64,000 bases of DNA. Source: Anthopleura xanthogrammica. Taxonomy: Eukaryota > Cnidaria > Anthozoa > Actiniaria > Actiniidae. A program made the position numbers and the translations under genes. Under the pieces are notes generated by a model. It saw only the letters and a list, made by a program, of their open reading frames with translations, did not search any database and was not told where the DNA came from. The stretch's first letter is position 1. Every line of letters starts with the position of its first letter. The DNA lies in NCBI GenBank assembly GCA_964019055.1, contig OZ025223.1, forward strand, positions 7,003,263 to 7,067,262, given 5' to 3'. This document shows positions 24,775 to 35,747 of the stretch, piece after piece.

Positions 24775-25135
24775 TTACGGAGGGAAGAAAACCAGAGAAC
24801 CTGGAGAAAAACCCTCGTGGCAAGGGAGAGAATAACACATCAAACAAACTCAACTCACATGTTGATTTTTATGGAGGGAGGAAAACCAGAGAACCTGGAG
24901 AAAAACCCTCGTGGCAAGGGAGAGAACAACACATCAAACAAACTCAACTCACATAGTGAAAACTGACAAGAGAACCTGGAGAAAAACCCTCGTGGCAAGG
25001 GTGAGAACAACACACATCGAACAAACTCATCTCACATATGTCGTCCACAGGAATCGAACCAGCGCTCCGCCCCGTTGGACTCATTGTGCTGAAAGGCGAA
25101 CCGGTTTTTACAGGCTCTACACCACTTACAAATGC
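24775..25135. mobile_element. Tandem repeat with a tRNA-like (SINE) end
   Basis: Three copies of a roughly 90-bp unit with 'accagagaacctggagaaaa' and 'ccctcgtggcaagg', then on the minus strand 'ggttcgattcc', a good match to a polymerase III B-box. Related sequence in the opposite orientation occurs at 42060-42190 and 49765-49800. Likely a composite SINE family; its full borders are not resolved. Confidence 0.65.
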
Positions 25136-26100
25136 TTCATTTGAAATTCGTAAAAAGGATGGTTGAAGTGGGGATACCTGTTAATTTATGAATTATAATT
25201 CTCATGAGAAAGATGGTGAAACGATTTTATTCTCGATCAAATTGAAATTTTCATTCAGTTGTTCTGTGAATAGAACATAACTATACAAAATTAAGGTGTC
25301 CCAGCCACGTGCTGAACAATATACCACTCCTTTCACGAGCGAACGAAGGGTGGCATAGATGTCCATCCTATGTTCGTATACGTATTTAATTAGTTTAACA
25401 TGCTCGTTTTTTCAGGTGTTTTCTTGTACTCGAACACTCCTTTCACACCTTGAGGCACATGCTTTGCTCGTCCGTTCGTAACAATAGAATCAGCAAATAA
25501 ATATATTTAAAAATACATTAGAATGCCTTCGTAAGGCCAGTAAAACGTCCCCGATTGGGTCTTCAAAAATTGATCTTACTTTGTTGTTTTTTTTCTCTTT
25601 TTTTTTGTTTTGTTTTGTTTTTGATATATTAGTTTTTTATCTAGGCATCCTTTGCTTAGAAACACAGTACATTTGATAATATTTGCATTTGAATTGCAAA
25701 TAGGCTTGACAACAAGCGTATCATTAGGATTTTTGATCGTACAAGTTAGAACCATTGTCATCGAACAAAGGGCAGTCGGTACCTAGTGTTCTTTGTTTTC
25801 GTATAGATATATGTGTGTTTGTTGTTTCATTGTGGGCTCATTTTCAAAACAAGCTCGCTCTGTGCTAAGCTGCACGACACTCGATACCAGACAAAACTGG
25901 ATGTTTTTGGGAACTTTTATGATATAATTTCTCTTCTTAAAAGCTGGATTGACTTAAAATACAGTTGGGAATTTAATTAGTGGTAAATTCAATTAAGATT
26001 AGCTATCAAACTCCAGCACTGGAGGCCAGTCTTTGGTCAAGCAAAACAAAAACAAAAAAAAAATTCAAGGCAAGCTATATTCGAACGGCTGCTAGAGTTT
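25136..26100. other. Non-coding sequence, no gene recognised
   Basis: AT-rich sequence without a convincing open frame. It is the 5' flank of the small ORF at 26159. Confidence 0.5.
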
Positions 26101-26158
26101 CGCTATCAGCTTTTTGACTTTTTCTACTTCGAGGGAACAAGCAAGAAAGAAGGAAAAA

Positions 26159-26518
26159 ATGGCGACTACGTATGCCGGGAACTTTCAACAAGAGGTTCAA
26201 AACAGAGGTAGTTTTTTGAATTCAAGACCACATCAAACGTCTGGAACATTACACTATTTTCCAGGAACATTCCAGCCAAGAGTTTGTCCAACAACAAATA
26301 AAGATTACAAGCAGCAAGCACCAGGAACTTCAAGTTATTCACAGCAAAATTACGCGATGTTTAGCACTGGTCAGTCGACCAAGAAAGAATCGTTGGTTCT
26401 GGCCGCTGAATCGATCGACGATGATTTGCTAACTCGCTTGTGTTATGCTATGGGACTTGATAAACTTTACCATTTGCCAGAGTTGAATCGATTGACTGAC
26501 TTCTTAGATGGAATGTAA
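26159..26518 (+). CDS. Unrecognised small intronless ORF, 119 residues
   Basis: ATG at 26159-26161 in good context (aaaaaaatggcg), TAA at 26516-26518. I do not recognise the family. The N-terminal two thirds are low-charge and rich in Gln, Ser, Thr, Tyr and Pro, and look disordered. The C-terminal 35 residues are acidic and leucine-rich (DDDLLTRLCYAMGLDKLYHL), with amphipathic helix character, and could be a short binding module. Codon use looks natural and the sequence is not repetitive, unlike neighbouring open frames. A good splice donor (gtaagc) follows directly at 26525. AATAAA occurs at 27123-27128. It may be a lineage-specific gene or the only coding exon of a spliced transcript. Confidence 0.55.
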   Translation: MATTYAGNFQQEVQNRGSFLNSRPHQTSGTLHYFPGTFQPRVCPTTNKDYKQQAPGTSSYSQQNYAMFSTGQSTKKESLVLAAESIDDDLLTRLCYAMGLDKLYHLPELNRLTDFLDGM

Positions 26519-27917
26519 TGCTTTGGTAAGCGATGGGAACTATAAAACAATAGTTATATATAAACAAATATAACTTATCTATATCCATATAAGTGGCAGT
26601 GGAGTTCTTGCTAAAGAATTCCTGAAACAACTTCATCTTCAAACTCGCAAAAGACATTCAAAGAGAAATTTTTTTTTCAATATACAAAGTAATTCTTGCA
26701 CCAGAAATATTTGAAAAAAATTGCCAAAAATTATTTATGAAATTTAGACTACAAGAAGGTCGATACGTCAATCCTAAGGGCTTGACCACAACCGAAATCT
26801 GTAAAGTTGTAAAGTTGTAAGTTATAACTTTAAATCATTTGAAAAGTTACGGTAAATTTGCACTGGATTTTCCAGTTCCAAGAAAAAGAAATCCTAAAGT
26901 TTCTAAGGTTCTAAGGCCCGGTTTTGACGTTGGATTTTACATGTGCCGAATCTAATGCAACTGAAGTCAAACAATAGGTTTTGCTCACTTGCATTACATT
27001 CAGCACATGTGAAATTCGACTTCGAAACCGGGCCTAAGCTACTAAGGCTTGAGAACATAAGTAGAAATATTTAATGTATTTTTTCAATAATGGTGATATG
27101 TAAAATTGGTCAGATATTTGTAAATAAATATATTCACAACCTTAAAGAGACCAATCTCAAGTTTTTGTCCAAGCTTTGACTCTCTGTAGGCTATGCTTGA
27201 GCCCTGCATAAGAGATTGAAGAAGGCACAATGCTCATGTCTAGAAAATTTTAAAGTTTTCGTTTTTGAAATTACAGAAGAAATTCGTGTAAATAAACTAC
27301 TCATCTACTACATCCCAATGACGATCATTCAGAGGAAGGACCACAGGTTGTTGGTAGCCACGTTTGAAATATTTGTATTCGTATTTCTATATCACCGAAA
27401 TCCTACACAAACTTCTGCAAACGAAAAAATTAGATTTCAACTCGTTCAAATGCAGAGTCACCAAAAGCTTACAAGAAAAACCACCTTTCAGACCTGCATT
27501 TGATGTTTCATATTTACACCAATAGGGTCAAATGAATTTGACTCGTTTGAACAGCAATATTTAAGTTCTATGCTGGATTTTAAACTAGACTGTAGACACT
27601 TGCATTTTCAACAGACTTGTTTAGATCTAGAACTGCGAAAGTTTGCATGAGCATTGATATGTTGGACAAATTTGGACGAATCAAAAGTATATCTAACACA
27701 CAAAAATGGAAATTAAATACTTTAAATTTTCAACTTTTTTCAAAATATTTTTAGATTTTCTCGTTCTTTCTTTCATGTTTTTCTTTCCTTTCCTTTTTTT
27801 TTAAGTATTTTGTCGTCATATTCTTCAGAGAACAATTAGCCTCTTTTCATGTAGTTTGTTTTTTGTCTAATGATTCGCCTAAGGCAGAATTCTGATTGAA
27901 ACACAATAAAACATAAA

Positions 27918-27948
<31 letters not shown>

Positions 27949-28152
27949 ATACAATAAAAATATGGAAAAATTTGATATTCCCTGAAAACCTAGGTGATTC
28001 AACGGATTCATCATTTGGCGAGTCACAAGACTAAAAATGATTTTTTCATTCAAGATTATCTCGAATTTTCTATTCTAGATAGGCGGATAGACCGCCATGT
28101 TTGATATGAATAACGATCGAGCGAGCGGTTACTTAACCAGTCAATCCGTTAT
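26519..28152. other. Non-coding sequence with one foldback
   Basis: Contains a foldback at about 26915-27043 whose ends are 'aaggcccggttttgacgttg' and 'cgaaaccgggccta', with 'acatgtgccgaatctaatgc' and 'gcattacattcagcacatgt' inside. A short AAT array is at about 27920-27955. An open frame at 27216-27503 has no recognisable features. Confidence 0.6.
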
Positions 28153-28160
28153 ATCATAAT

Positions 28161-28456
28161 CCCGGGGGGGGGGGGGGTGGTACTTCGGGTCGTTTCATAC
28201 GGGGATGCTCCGCCCGGACTCTCGACCCCTTACCCTTTTCTATACCAAATTTCAGCAAAAAAGTACCCCTTTTATATACCTTTTTGCCTGAAAAGGTACC
28301 CCTTTCATATACCTTTGAAGAAAATCTACCCCTTTTTATACCAAAACTCACAAATTTCCAGCCCTTTTCTATACCTGCGGCCTGAAAAAAGTACCCCTTT
28401 CGGGCGGAGCATCCCCGTATAGTCCATTATAGGGAGTACCCCCCCCCCCCCCCGGG
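28161..28456. mobile_element. hAT-like MITE (family F4) with 8-bp target-site duplication
   Basis: Starts 'cccggggg' and ends 'cccccgggatca...'. Subterminal inverted repeats are 'tcatacggggatgctccgcc' and 'ggcggagcatccccgtatag'. It is flanked directly by ATCATAAT on both sides (28153-28160 and 28457-28464), a perfect 8-bp duplication as made by hAT-type transposases. It is 296 bp with no transposase. A second copy is at 54264-54544. Confidence 0.92.
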
Positions 28457-28579
28457 ATCATAATAGTCTGCTCAAAGTAAAGTAACCGTATATTTAACGT
28501 CGGTATTTTAATTCTTCAGCTACGTGGCTGATACCCAGGAAGCCGACGGTGTGTACTTAATCTCCATGGAGCACTAAGA

Positions 28580-28765
28580 GAGCCGCCATTATAAACCCGT
28601 ATTGTCGGCTCAGAATTACCGCGCGATAGGAGAATCGCGATACAAAACTTATTGCAATTTTGAGCCAACGGCGAATACAACCAATACGGAATATATTTTT
28701 ACCCAATTAGCCACCGATATAAACCCGTATTGGCGGCTCAAAATCGCAAAAAGTTATAAGTATTG
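28580..28765. mobile_element. Foldback element with 'cccgtattggcggctca'
   Basis: Related to 22790-22916, sharing 'tataaacccgtattgtcggc', 'gaatcgcgatacaaaactta' and 'cccgtattggcggctcaaaa'. The internal order is rearranged. Confidence 0.7.
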
Positions 28766-28824
28766 TCACAGGAGGCCAACTAATGTATTTTATATAAATA
28801 TTGACAGGCCCGTAAAAAGGTTAA

Positions 28825-29110
28825 ACTATGCGCGATTACACGGAGCAGTTTTCTCTGCAACTTGTCTCGCAACAGCGTTGTAACTCAAGTTGCATGGAGC
28901 ATTGCGGCGTGTAACCTACAGTGCAATTTGAAAAATGTTGCGAGGTAAGTTGCAGCAATCGTTGCGAAAAGTAGAATTCGTTTCTACTTTTGGCAACGAT
29001 TGCGTCGCCGCTGCACCGTGTAAACCGTCTTGCAACTTGTTACACAACGCCGGTGCGAGAGAAGTCGCAGAGAAAATTCCTCTGTTTAATCGCGCCATAA
29101 AACTCGTCAG
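28825..29110. mobile_element. Foldback with 'ttgcaacttg' arms
   Basis: Palindromic sequence centred near 28982 ('gaaaagtagaattcgtttct'), with arms rich in 'gttgcga', 'gcaactt' and 'acaacgcc'. Related sequence occurs at 54920-55165 and about 350-480. Confidence 0.7.
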
Positions 29111-29251
29111 ATTGGCTCCAAATCGCACACAGAGACAATAAACAGCAGCAAGAACAAACACACAAAAATTGAATAATAAGCTAATTACAAAAACATTTCT
29201 TCAGCTATTCTTACGATACACAATTCCAAATACATTCCAAAATTGATCTAT

Positions 29252-29390
29252 TTATAGACTCCTTGCAGCACGTCGGAATGCAGCTGAATTTGGAGGGCAA
29301 AACAATAGGTTCCAATTCTCAGGAGATTAAAATTCTTTTGTTTTGTCCTCCAAATTGAGCTGCTTTGATGTCACGTGGAAGGGGTCTATA
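29252..29390. mobile_element. MITE family F1 copy
   Basis: Ends 'tatagactccttgcagcacg' and 'tcacgtggaaggggtctata', with 'gcagctgaatttggagggca' and 'gtcctccaaattgagctgct' pairing. Confidence 0.92.
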
Positions 29391-29396
29391 TTAGTA

Positions 29397-29705
29397 TTTA
29401 TCCCACACCATAGGAAATACAGCCAATCAGAAAGCAGAAAAGCCGTTGTATCAGTTCGGCGGTATATATTTCACTCTTCCTTCCCATCATGCACTGCGCG
29501 TCGAATCCACGCATTTGTATTTTCTATGGTGTGGGATAAAATGGTTATACAATGGTTTCTCGTGGCATACCGTGGATATCCCACTCGTCACTTGTATTTT
29601 CTTTATTTTGTATAAACACTCGCCTAAAGGCTCGTGTGTATACTAGAAACTACAAGTGACTCGTGGGATATTCCACGGTATGCCACTCGAAACCATTGTA
29701 TAACT
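29397..29705. mobile_element. Two adjacent foldback elements
   Basis: 29397-29541 has arms 'tttatcccacaccataggaa' and 'ttctatggtgtgggataaaa'. 29543-29705 has arms 'ggttatacaatggtttctcg' and 'cgaaaccattgtataactag', with 'gtggcataccgtggatatcc' also pairing. Both are non-coding. Confidence 0.85.
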
Positions 29706-30063
29706 AGTAAAAACCTACCAATGGTCTATCGCAAATCCTGTGCTCTGATTGGCTGAGCTACTAGTGGTCTATTGCTGGGTTTCAATCAGCTGATAAAAGT
29801 CTTCGAATCTCATTATCTGCTCCAAATGGTGGTCAAACACTGACCACCATGTGCTGTCAGCCAGAAAGAATTCTATTGAAAACTTGTGATTCAGCTGAGG
29901 AACATTCCGCACAAGACAGGAAATGACGTCAAGTGAAACCAAGCGATTAGTGATAGACCACTAGTAGCGAAAAAGACCGGTTTTGAAAGCCAAAACAATC
30001 ATTATGGATTAAACCATTATTTTATAGCAAAAACAATCATTTATTTGACCTATTAGTAGGTTT
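29706..30063. mobile_element. Foldback related to the 264-bp unit
   Basis: Begins 'agtaaaaacctaccaatggt' and ends 'gacctattagtaggttta'. It shares 'gtgatagaccactagtagcg' and 'attggctgagctactagt' with the unit at 23.8-24.6 kb, but in rearranged, partly inverted order. Confidence 0.78.
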
Positions 30064-30266
30064 AGAATAATTACTAATCAATGCCCAAGCCTAGTGTGTC
30101 AGTGTTAGGGAGTATTTGTTTTTCCTATGGGACGGGTGGGTTGTGAGAAGTCGTGGTGTGCCACAGGAAACCCAAGCATCCCTTTAATAGATCATTTATG
30201 GAATTTGTGGATTCCACTGTTAATACTCATTATTATTATTATTATTATTATAATTATAATTTACAA

Positions 30267-30340
30267 TAAACCCCTTGCAGCACGTCGGAATGCAGCTCGA
30301 TTGGGAGGACAAAACAACAGACCTTTTTGCTCTATCACTA
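30267..30340. mobile_element. Partial MITE F1 (left arm only)
   Basis: 'accccttgcagcacgtcgga' and the following bases match the F1 left arm. The right arm is absent. Confidence 0.75.
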
Positions 30341-30469
30341 TTTTCGACTTCGTGCGCTTTAAAAACAATAGGTGAGATCAAAGATTGTACGAAATTTGAA
30401 CATCTTTAGAATTTGAACAAATGATGCTTGTATTTCATTGTTGCAATTAACAACGAGTCGGATCATACC

Positions 30470-30639
30470 AATACTCCCGTTTCGAGTTCTCTTTTACGCT
30501 GTGTGGAAATTCAAGAGATCTGTGTGTAAAGAAGACAATAAAAATACTTTGAAATTCACGAGTTTTATCTAAATTTCTGCATAATTTACGCACAATTGAG
30601 GCTAACACAGCGTAAAAGAGAACTCGAAACGGGAGTATT
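30470..30639. mobile_element. MITE family F3 copy
   Basis: Perfect terminal inverted repeats identical to those at 6303-6520, 170 bp. The interior ('aattcaagagatctgtgtgt', 'ttctgcataatttacgcaca') is the complement of the 6.3-kb copy's interior, with about 50 bases missing. Confidence 0.92.
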
Positions 30640-31342
30640 CACAACACTTACTTATGTTGATATTATGACCTGACTATACAACTATATTGTTCAACGACAA
30701 TGAAATTCTTATAAATCTTCATGGTAAAATTAACGATTTTGTCTCGTTCCTGCCCCTCTCAAAACACAAAGCATTATGGGAATGTGAAAGTGGTGATATA
30801 CGTGAACACGAGGCTGGCCAGTCAAGAACAACAGCCATCCAACTGGTCGCCACATCCCGATTCGGTGTATTAAAAATCAGTAAACAAATCAATCAAAACG
30901 AAAATTAGTATATAAAATGTAAAAAAGTAATAATATAAATCATGATATTGTTCAAAAGTAGTCCTTGAATCAGTTTAAAGGTTTATAGAAAATAACTTCG
31001 TGAAAGGAAAAATAGAAGTCATGAGGCTAATGATATTCATAATGAATAATATTGTTCAAAAAGCAGTGTCTTTAAACCAGTTTTAAAGGGGAACTCCACC
31101 CCCAGAACAAGTCTATCTTATATTAAAGGTATATGTGTGAAAAATATACTGACAAAGTTTGGTAGTCAAATCTTGAATAGTTTTGGAAAAAATGAGGATT
31201 AAAGTCCCAAAAAAACGCAAAAAAATCGCAAAACACCGTCGGCTCAGAAACACTCAGCGGATTTACCCATTTGGCCTCTGTGACGTCATTGCGTGATGAG
31301 AGAAGCGATGAAACAAACAAACTCCACAGTTACTGACAGTTA

Positions 31343-31645
31343 TCTTAGTTGATAAGAATCAGCGCCACGAAGCGACAATGGGAGCTTATTCCACAGTCTT
31401 GGCCCAGCTGATGACAATGTTCTATCACCGTAGCTTTTGGTGTTGGTCCTTGGAACAGCCAGGAGCTTCCTCCCATTCGACCTCAGAACGCGAGCATTGG
31501 GATATACGCGCAACAGCTCCTCTAAGTATGTCGGAGCAAGTCCATCTAATGACTTGTGGACCAGCATAAGTAACTTATACTTGATGCGAGCATTAATTGG
31601 CAACCAGTGAAGCCTCCTTAAGACATTGGTGACGCCTTCGTAAAG
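31343..31645 (-). pseudogene. 3' fragment of a non-LTR retrotransposon reverse transcriptase
   Basis: The minus-strand translation carries the C-terminal signature typical of CR1/L2-type LINE polyproteins: RRLHWLPINARIKYKLLML, then LDGLAPTYLEELL, and LSSAGPRLWNKLPLSLR. About 100 residues remain. It ends at an in-frame stop at 31340-31342, and a half copy of MITE F2 adjoins its 5' side, so it is a dead fragment. Confidence 0.85.
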
Positions 31646-31654
31646 TATCATTTC

Positions 31655-31757
31655 TTTATATAATGGTTGCGCATGAGAAGACAAATGAATGTGGATACAA
31701 CACAAACAAAGAATCTTATTCTCAAGAGAATTACACATGGTCTGAAATGGGAAAACA
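31655..31757. mobile_element. Partial MITE F2
   Basis: 'ggttgcgcatgagaagacaa', 'aaacaaagaatcttattctc' and 'tggtctgaaatgggaaaaca' match one half of the F2 family. The other arm is missing. Confidence 0.8.
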
Positions 31758-32205
31758 TTTGCTCATAGCCACGCCGAAAGGGTCATTGATATCTTAGTCA
31801 CCCATACACTTTTCTGCAACATACAGTGTAAGAACTCACGCTGGAGACTATTTCATACAGTACTACAACATATAGAGCCGATTTGATGTCAGTGCCCTAG
31901 GTTACTCAGCGTCATAACTGATTTGTGGTATGGCATTATAACCTGGAATGATAAAGAGCACGATAAATGAGTTGTATGTTATGACACTGATGTTGTTGAC
32001 AATTAAGATCTAAAATTTCTTTGTACGTGAATCATATTTGGGATTCAATCTTTCAATCTTTCAATATTTGGGATGGCCCATCATATTTGAATTTAACAAG
32101 GCTTCTCCCACGTTAATTTAACAGATTTTGATCCAAGCTTTCGGACCAAATCGTATCCATCATCAAGGAATGAATGAACGAGGTGCGGATGTATTTCAAA
32201 ACGTC
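31758..32205. other. Non-coding, no feature recognised
   Basis: No convincing open frame or repeat beyond short 'ctttcaatctttcaat' duplications near 32050. Confidence 0.45.
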
Positions 32206-32211
32206 AATTAA

Positions 32212-32495
32212 TTGATGACAATGATGTTGTTGATGACGACAATGATGCTGATGATGGCGATGATGCTGATGATGGCAATAATGATGCTGATGACGATGTT
32301 GATGATGATGATGACAATGATGATAATGATGTTGATGATGACAATGATGCTGATGATGATGTTGATGATGTTGATCATGTTTATCATGATGATGATGATG
32401 CTGATGATGATGACAATGATGTTGATGATGATGATGATGATGATGATGATGCTGCTGCTGCTGCTGATGATGATGATGATGACAATGATGCTGAT
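32212..32495. repeat. Imperfect GAT/GAC trinucleotide array
   Basis: Array of GAT, GAC, AAT and GCT triplets lying immediately downstream of the OSTM1 polyadenylation signal. Open frames here are poly-Met/Leu or poly-Ile and are not coding. Confidence 0.95.
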
Positions 32496-32516
32496 AGGAC
32501 GAACAAACAGATATTT

Positions 32517-32522
32517 TTTATT
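32517..32522 (-). promoter_or_regulatory. OSTM1 polyadenylation signal AATAAA
   Basis: AATAAA on the minus strand, about 21 bases after the OSTM1 stop codon at 32545-32543. This implies a very short 3' UTR that ends before the GAT array. Confidence 0.65.
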
Positions 32523-32542
32523 CCAAAGCCACAATCTGAATA

Positions 32543-35500
32543 TTACTTGAACTTACTTGATTTTTTGTTATTTGAATCACCATGAAGTTTTGCCGCAGAG
32601 TAAAAAATGATGGGCAGAAAACCGAAGAAACAAGTCAAGGCAACCACTGATGCTGTATCATAATTTATCTGGATGCAGTGAAATTGCGAGCCCCACTGAC
32701 GCCTAGTACTGTTCATCTGTGAAACCAAAAATACAATAAATTTAATGATTATAAAATTAGGATTACAGAACTTCCTGGAAGTCCATCCAATCCATTTTTT
32801 GTACATTCTTATTCCTGTACGCCCAACCAATTCATCTTGTGTACATTCTTATTCCTATACGTCCATCCAATCCATCTTGTGTACATTCTTATTCCTGTAC
32901 GTTCATTCAATCCATCTCGTGTATATTCTAACTTATTCCTGTATGTCCATCCCATCCATCTCAGCTCAGCTCTCTAGTAATTAGGGTTTGATGTGTGAGT
33001 TAGCCATGCCCTGACTTAGATCAGCCCAGAGGTTGTTTCAGGGTTCTATCTGTGAGTTAGCCATGTCCTGACTTAGATCAGCCCAGAGGTTGTTTCAGGG
33101 TTCTATCTGTGAGTTAGCCATGTCCTGACTTAGATCAGCCCAGAGGTTGTTTCAGGGTTCTATCTGTGAGCTAGCCGTGCCCTGACTTTGATCAGCCCAG
33201 AGGTTGTTTCAGGGTTCAATCTCTGAGTTAGCCATGCCCTGACTTAGATCAGCCCAGAGGTTGTTTCAGGGAACTTCTATCTGTGAGTTAGCCATGCCCT
33301 GACTTAGGTCATCCCAGAGGTTGTTTCAGGGTTCTATCTGTGAGTTAGCCATGCCCTGACTTAGATCATCCCAGAGGTTGTTTCAGGGAACTTCTATCTG
33401 TGAGTTAGCCATGCCCTGACTTAGATCATCCCAGAGGTTGTTTCAGGGTTCTATCTGTGAGTTAGCCATGCCCTGACTTAGATCAGCCCAGAGGTTGTTT
33501 CAGGGTTTGATCTGTGAGTTGACCATGCTCTGACTTACAGTAGATCAGCCCAGATGTTATTTCAGGGTTCAATAAAAACTTGAAAGCACAAAATAAGCTT
33601 ATTATCTTGATATTATCACTATTATCTGGGCTTAATATAAAGGCCAGTCAGCAGCAGGACATAACCAGCCAAACTAGTTTTAGCTCAGTCATTACCTTAC
33701 CCTGGGTGCCAGAGTAACTTCTCTGGGCAAACGGAACCACAGGTGACAGAGAGCATGAGGCCAAAGGCCAATCATGGCAACAAATTGCACGACACAACCG
33801 AGAAGTACTAGAGCAAGAGAATCTCTGGAGCCCAGGGTATCATTACCTCATTTCTGGCTCAATATTACTGGTCAACATGACTGGCAAGGCAAAGATTGGA
33901 CCAGACAAGTTCAAATTCTGGCTGGACATTTTCCAGTGACCGGCCATTATTTTAAGCTCTGATTATAATAATATTATTACTCACAGCGGACATAATATCA
34001 GCACAAAGCAAGTTTTCCTTTTCGAAGCCTCCAACTTGATTTATCAGGTCTTTGTATACACCTTTCAAGTCTTTATAGTATGGTTCACAGAAATGACAAA
34101 CGCTGTGTAAATCAATGGTTAGGTTTACCATGCTGTTGTTCGCAGCTGACATATTTGCTATTGGACTTCCAGGAATCTGTAGAAAGGGATAATTAACACA
34201 GTTTAAGATCCAGTTTAAATGGAAGGATGGATGGATAGATGGATGGATGGATGGATGGATGGATGGATGGATGGATGGATGGATGGATGGATGGATGGAT
34301 GGATGGATGGATGGATGGATGGATGGATGGATGGATGGATGGATGGATGGATGGATGGATGGATGGATGGATGGATGGATGGATGGATGGATGGATGGAT
34401 GGATGGATGGATGGATGGATGGATGGATGGATGGATGGATGGATGGATGGATGGATGGATGGATGGATGGATGGATGGATGGATGGATGGATGGATGGAT
34501 GGATGGATGGATGGATGGATGGATGGATGGATGGATGGATGGATGGATGGATGGATGGATGGATGGATGGATGGATGGATGGATGGATGGATGGATGGAT
34601 ATGAGAATGGACAGATGGATGGATGGATGAATGGAAGGAATGATTGAAAATAAATGTATTTAGCACAAAATTTTTACTTTGTTAGACATTGCACACCAAA
34701 AAACAAACACTGATAATTACATCTTGATCCAAATAAAGAAATTGAGAACGGGTCTACATGCATGTCCATGACAAAACCTACCAAGGTAAAATTCTTGAAA
34801 CACTTATCAACAATTTCTTGTTGATCAAAGAAGTCTTTCACTTTTGGTTTCATCTCCCACTTTGTACCAATACTGTCTTCATCCTGATGACCAGAGGAAA
34901 AACAATCTGGACAACAATGAGAAATCATGCTAAATGATACAAGATACTGGTGTGAAAACGATGTTGGGGGTGCTGGGGGTACCCTAGGTAGCAAAAAGTG
35001 TCACTGAGGATCAAACTATGGACCTCTAGCTTAACAAACAGCACACTAACCAACCAAGCCACACTTGCTCCTTAAAAATGTGTAAGGTCACTGAGGATCA
35101 AACTATGGACCTCTAGCTTAACAAACAGCACACTAACCAACCAAGCCACACTTGCTCCTTAAAAATGTGTGAGGTCACTGAGGATCAAACTATGTACCTC
35201 TTGCTTAGCATGTAGCACACTAACTAACCAACCCATACTTGCTTCTTAAAACAAGTGGGCGAGGTCATTGAGGATCAAACTATGGACCTCTTGCTTAACA
35301 GGCACCGCACTAACCAACCAGAAGTCACACTTGCTCCTTAAAACAAGTGTGTGAGGTCACTGTCTTATATTGTACAATTAGATTTTCTTGAACTATTTAA
35401 TACTTACTGAAACAGCTCGATTCGTCCCAAAGCTTTTTTGCAAAACCACAAGCATGGTTTACGATTTGATATCTTTCCGACTCAACAAGTTCTGTCACAC

Positions 35501-35747
35501 ATCCACCTTTCTTGTAGATAGTTTTCTTGCTTCTTCTCACGTCGTCGTACTGTTCGTAGCACATACGGCAGAACTTGAACGGAGAAGCTTGGTTTACTGC
35601 ACATCGTGTAAAATTTGATATCGAATTTGCTAATTCTTCGAGTTGTTTTTTGCAATTCTTGTCGATAATATCAGCTTTGCTGGTCACAAATGGAGAATTC
35701 AGAGCGAAAAACAATAAAATTCCGGCATTTAAGTAAATAATAAGCAT
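32543..35747 (-). CDS. OSTM1: Osteopetrosis-associated transmembrane protein 1 (OSTM1) orthologue
   Basis: In vertebrates OSTM1 is the glycosylated beta-subunit of the lysosomal chloride/proton exchanger CLC-7. Exons on the minus strand: 35747-35408, 34906-34782, 34176-33985, 32716-32543; 831 bases, 276 residues (human about 334). A signal peptide occupies about residues 1-24. A Cys- and N-glycosylation-site-rich luminal domain follows (NFT at 45, CRMCYEQY around 60-67, NLT in exon 3, NST at 221-223). One transmembrane segment lies at about 240-259, followed by a short basic tail. The stretch [16 protein letters not shown] matches the conserved pre-membrane region of OSTM1. An in-frame TAA 15 bases upstream supports the start. 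Intron 1 holds tandem tRNA-like repeats. Intron 2 holds a long GGAT array. Confidence 0.92.
32985..33570 (+). repeat. 57-bp repeat cluster 1
   Basis: About ten tandem units; 'gagttag' recurs every 57 or 60 bp. The unit contains 'tgacttagatcagcccagag' and 'gttgtttcagggttc'. It lies in OSTM1 intron 3. The same unit forms clusters at 49825-50065 (same orientation) and 59730-60355 (inverted); degenerate single copies are near 3130 and 41700. Confidence 0.95.
34219..34640. repeat. GGAT tetranucleotide array in OSTM1 intron 2
   Basis: About 90 almost perfect GGAT units (uninterrupted from about 34236 to 34600). It ends roughly 43 bases from the exon 3 splice acceptor of OSTM1 (34177). It is open in several frames (WMDG or IHPS repeats) as an artefact. 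Confidence 0.97.
35001..35362 (-). mobile_element. Tandem tRNA-like (SINE) units in OSTM1 intron 1
   Basis: Four units of 87-90 bp, with 'tcactgaggatcaaactatg' at 35001, 35088, 35175 and, with one change, 35265. Read on the minus strand each unit has 'tggcttggttggttagtgtg', resembling a polymerase III A-box, and 'gtccatagtttgatcctcag', resembling a B-box. The same unit forms a tandem array at 53325-53635. Confidence 0.75.

Noticed and set aside
25040..25130. Possible tRNA gene (B-box GGTTCGATTCC on the minus strand)
   Set aside because: No matching acceptor stem or anticodon arm could be folded by eye, and the sequence is joined to a repeated SINE-like body.
28177..28422. ORFs with proline/tyrosine-rich products on both strands, duplicated at 54.2-54.5 kb
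   Set aside because: They lie wholly inside the two copies of the hAT-like MITE, which is non-autonomous.
34193..34666. 157- and 142-codon frames of IHPS or WMDG repeats
   Set aside because: Generated by the GGAT array in three frames and both strands. They lie inside OSTM1 intron 2.
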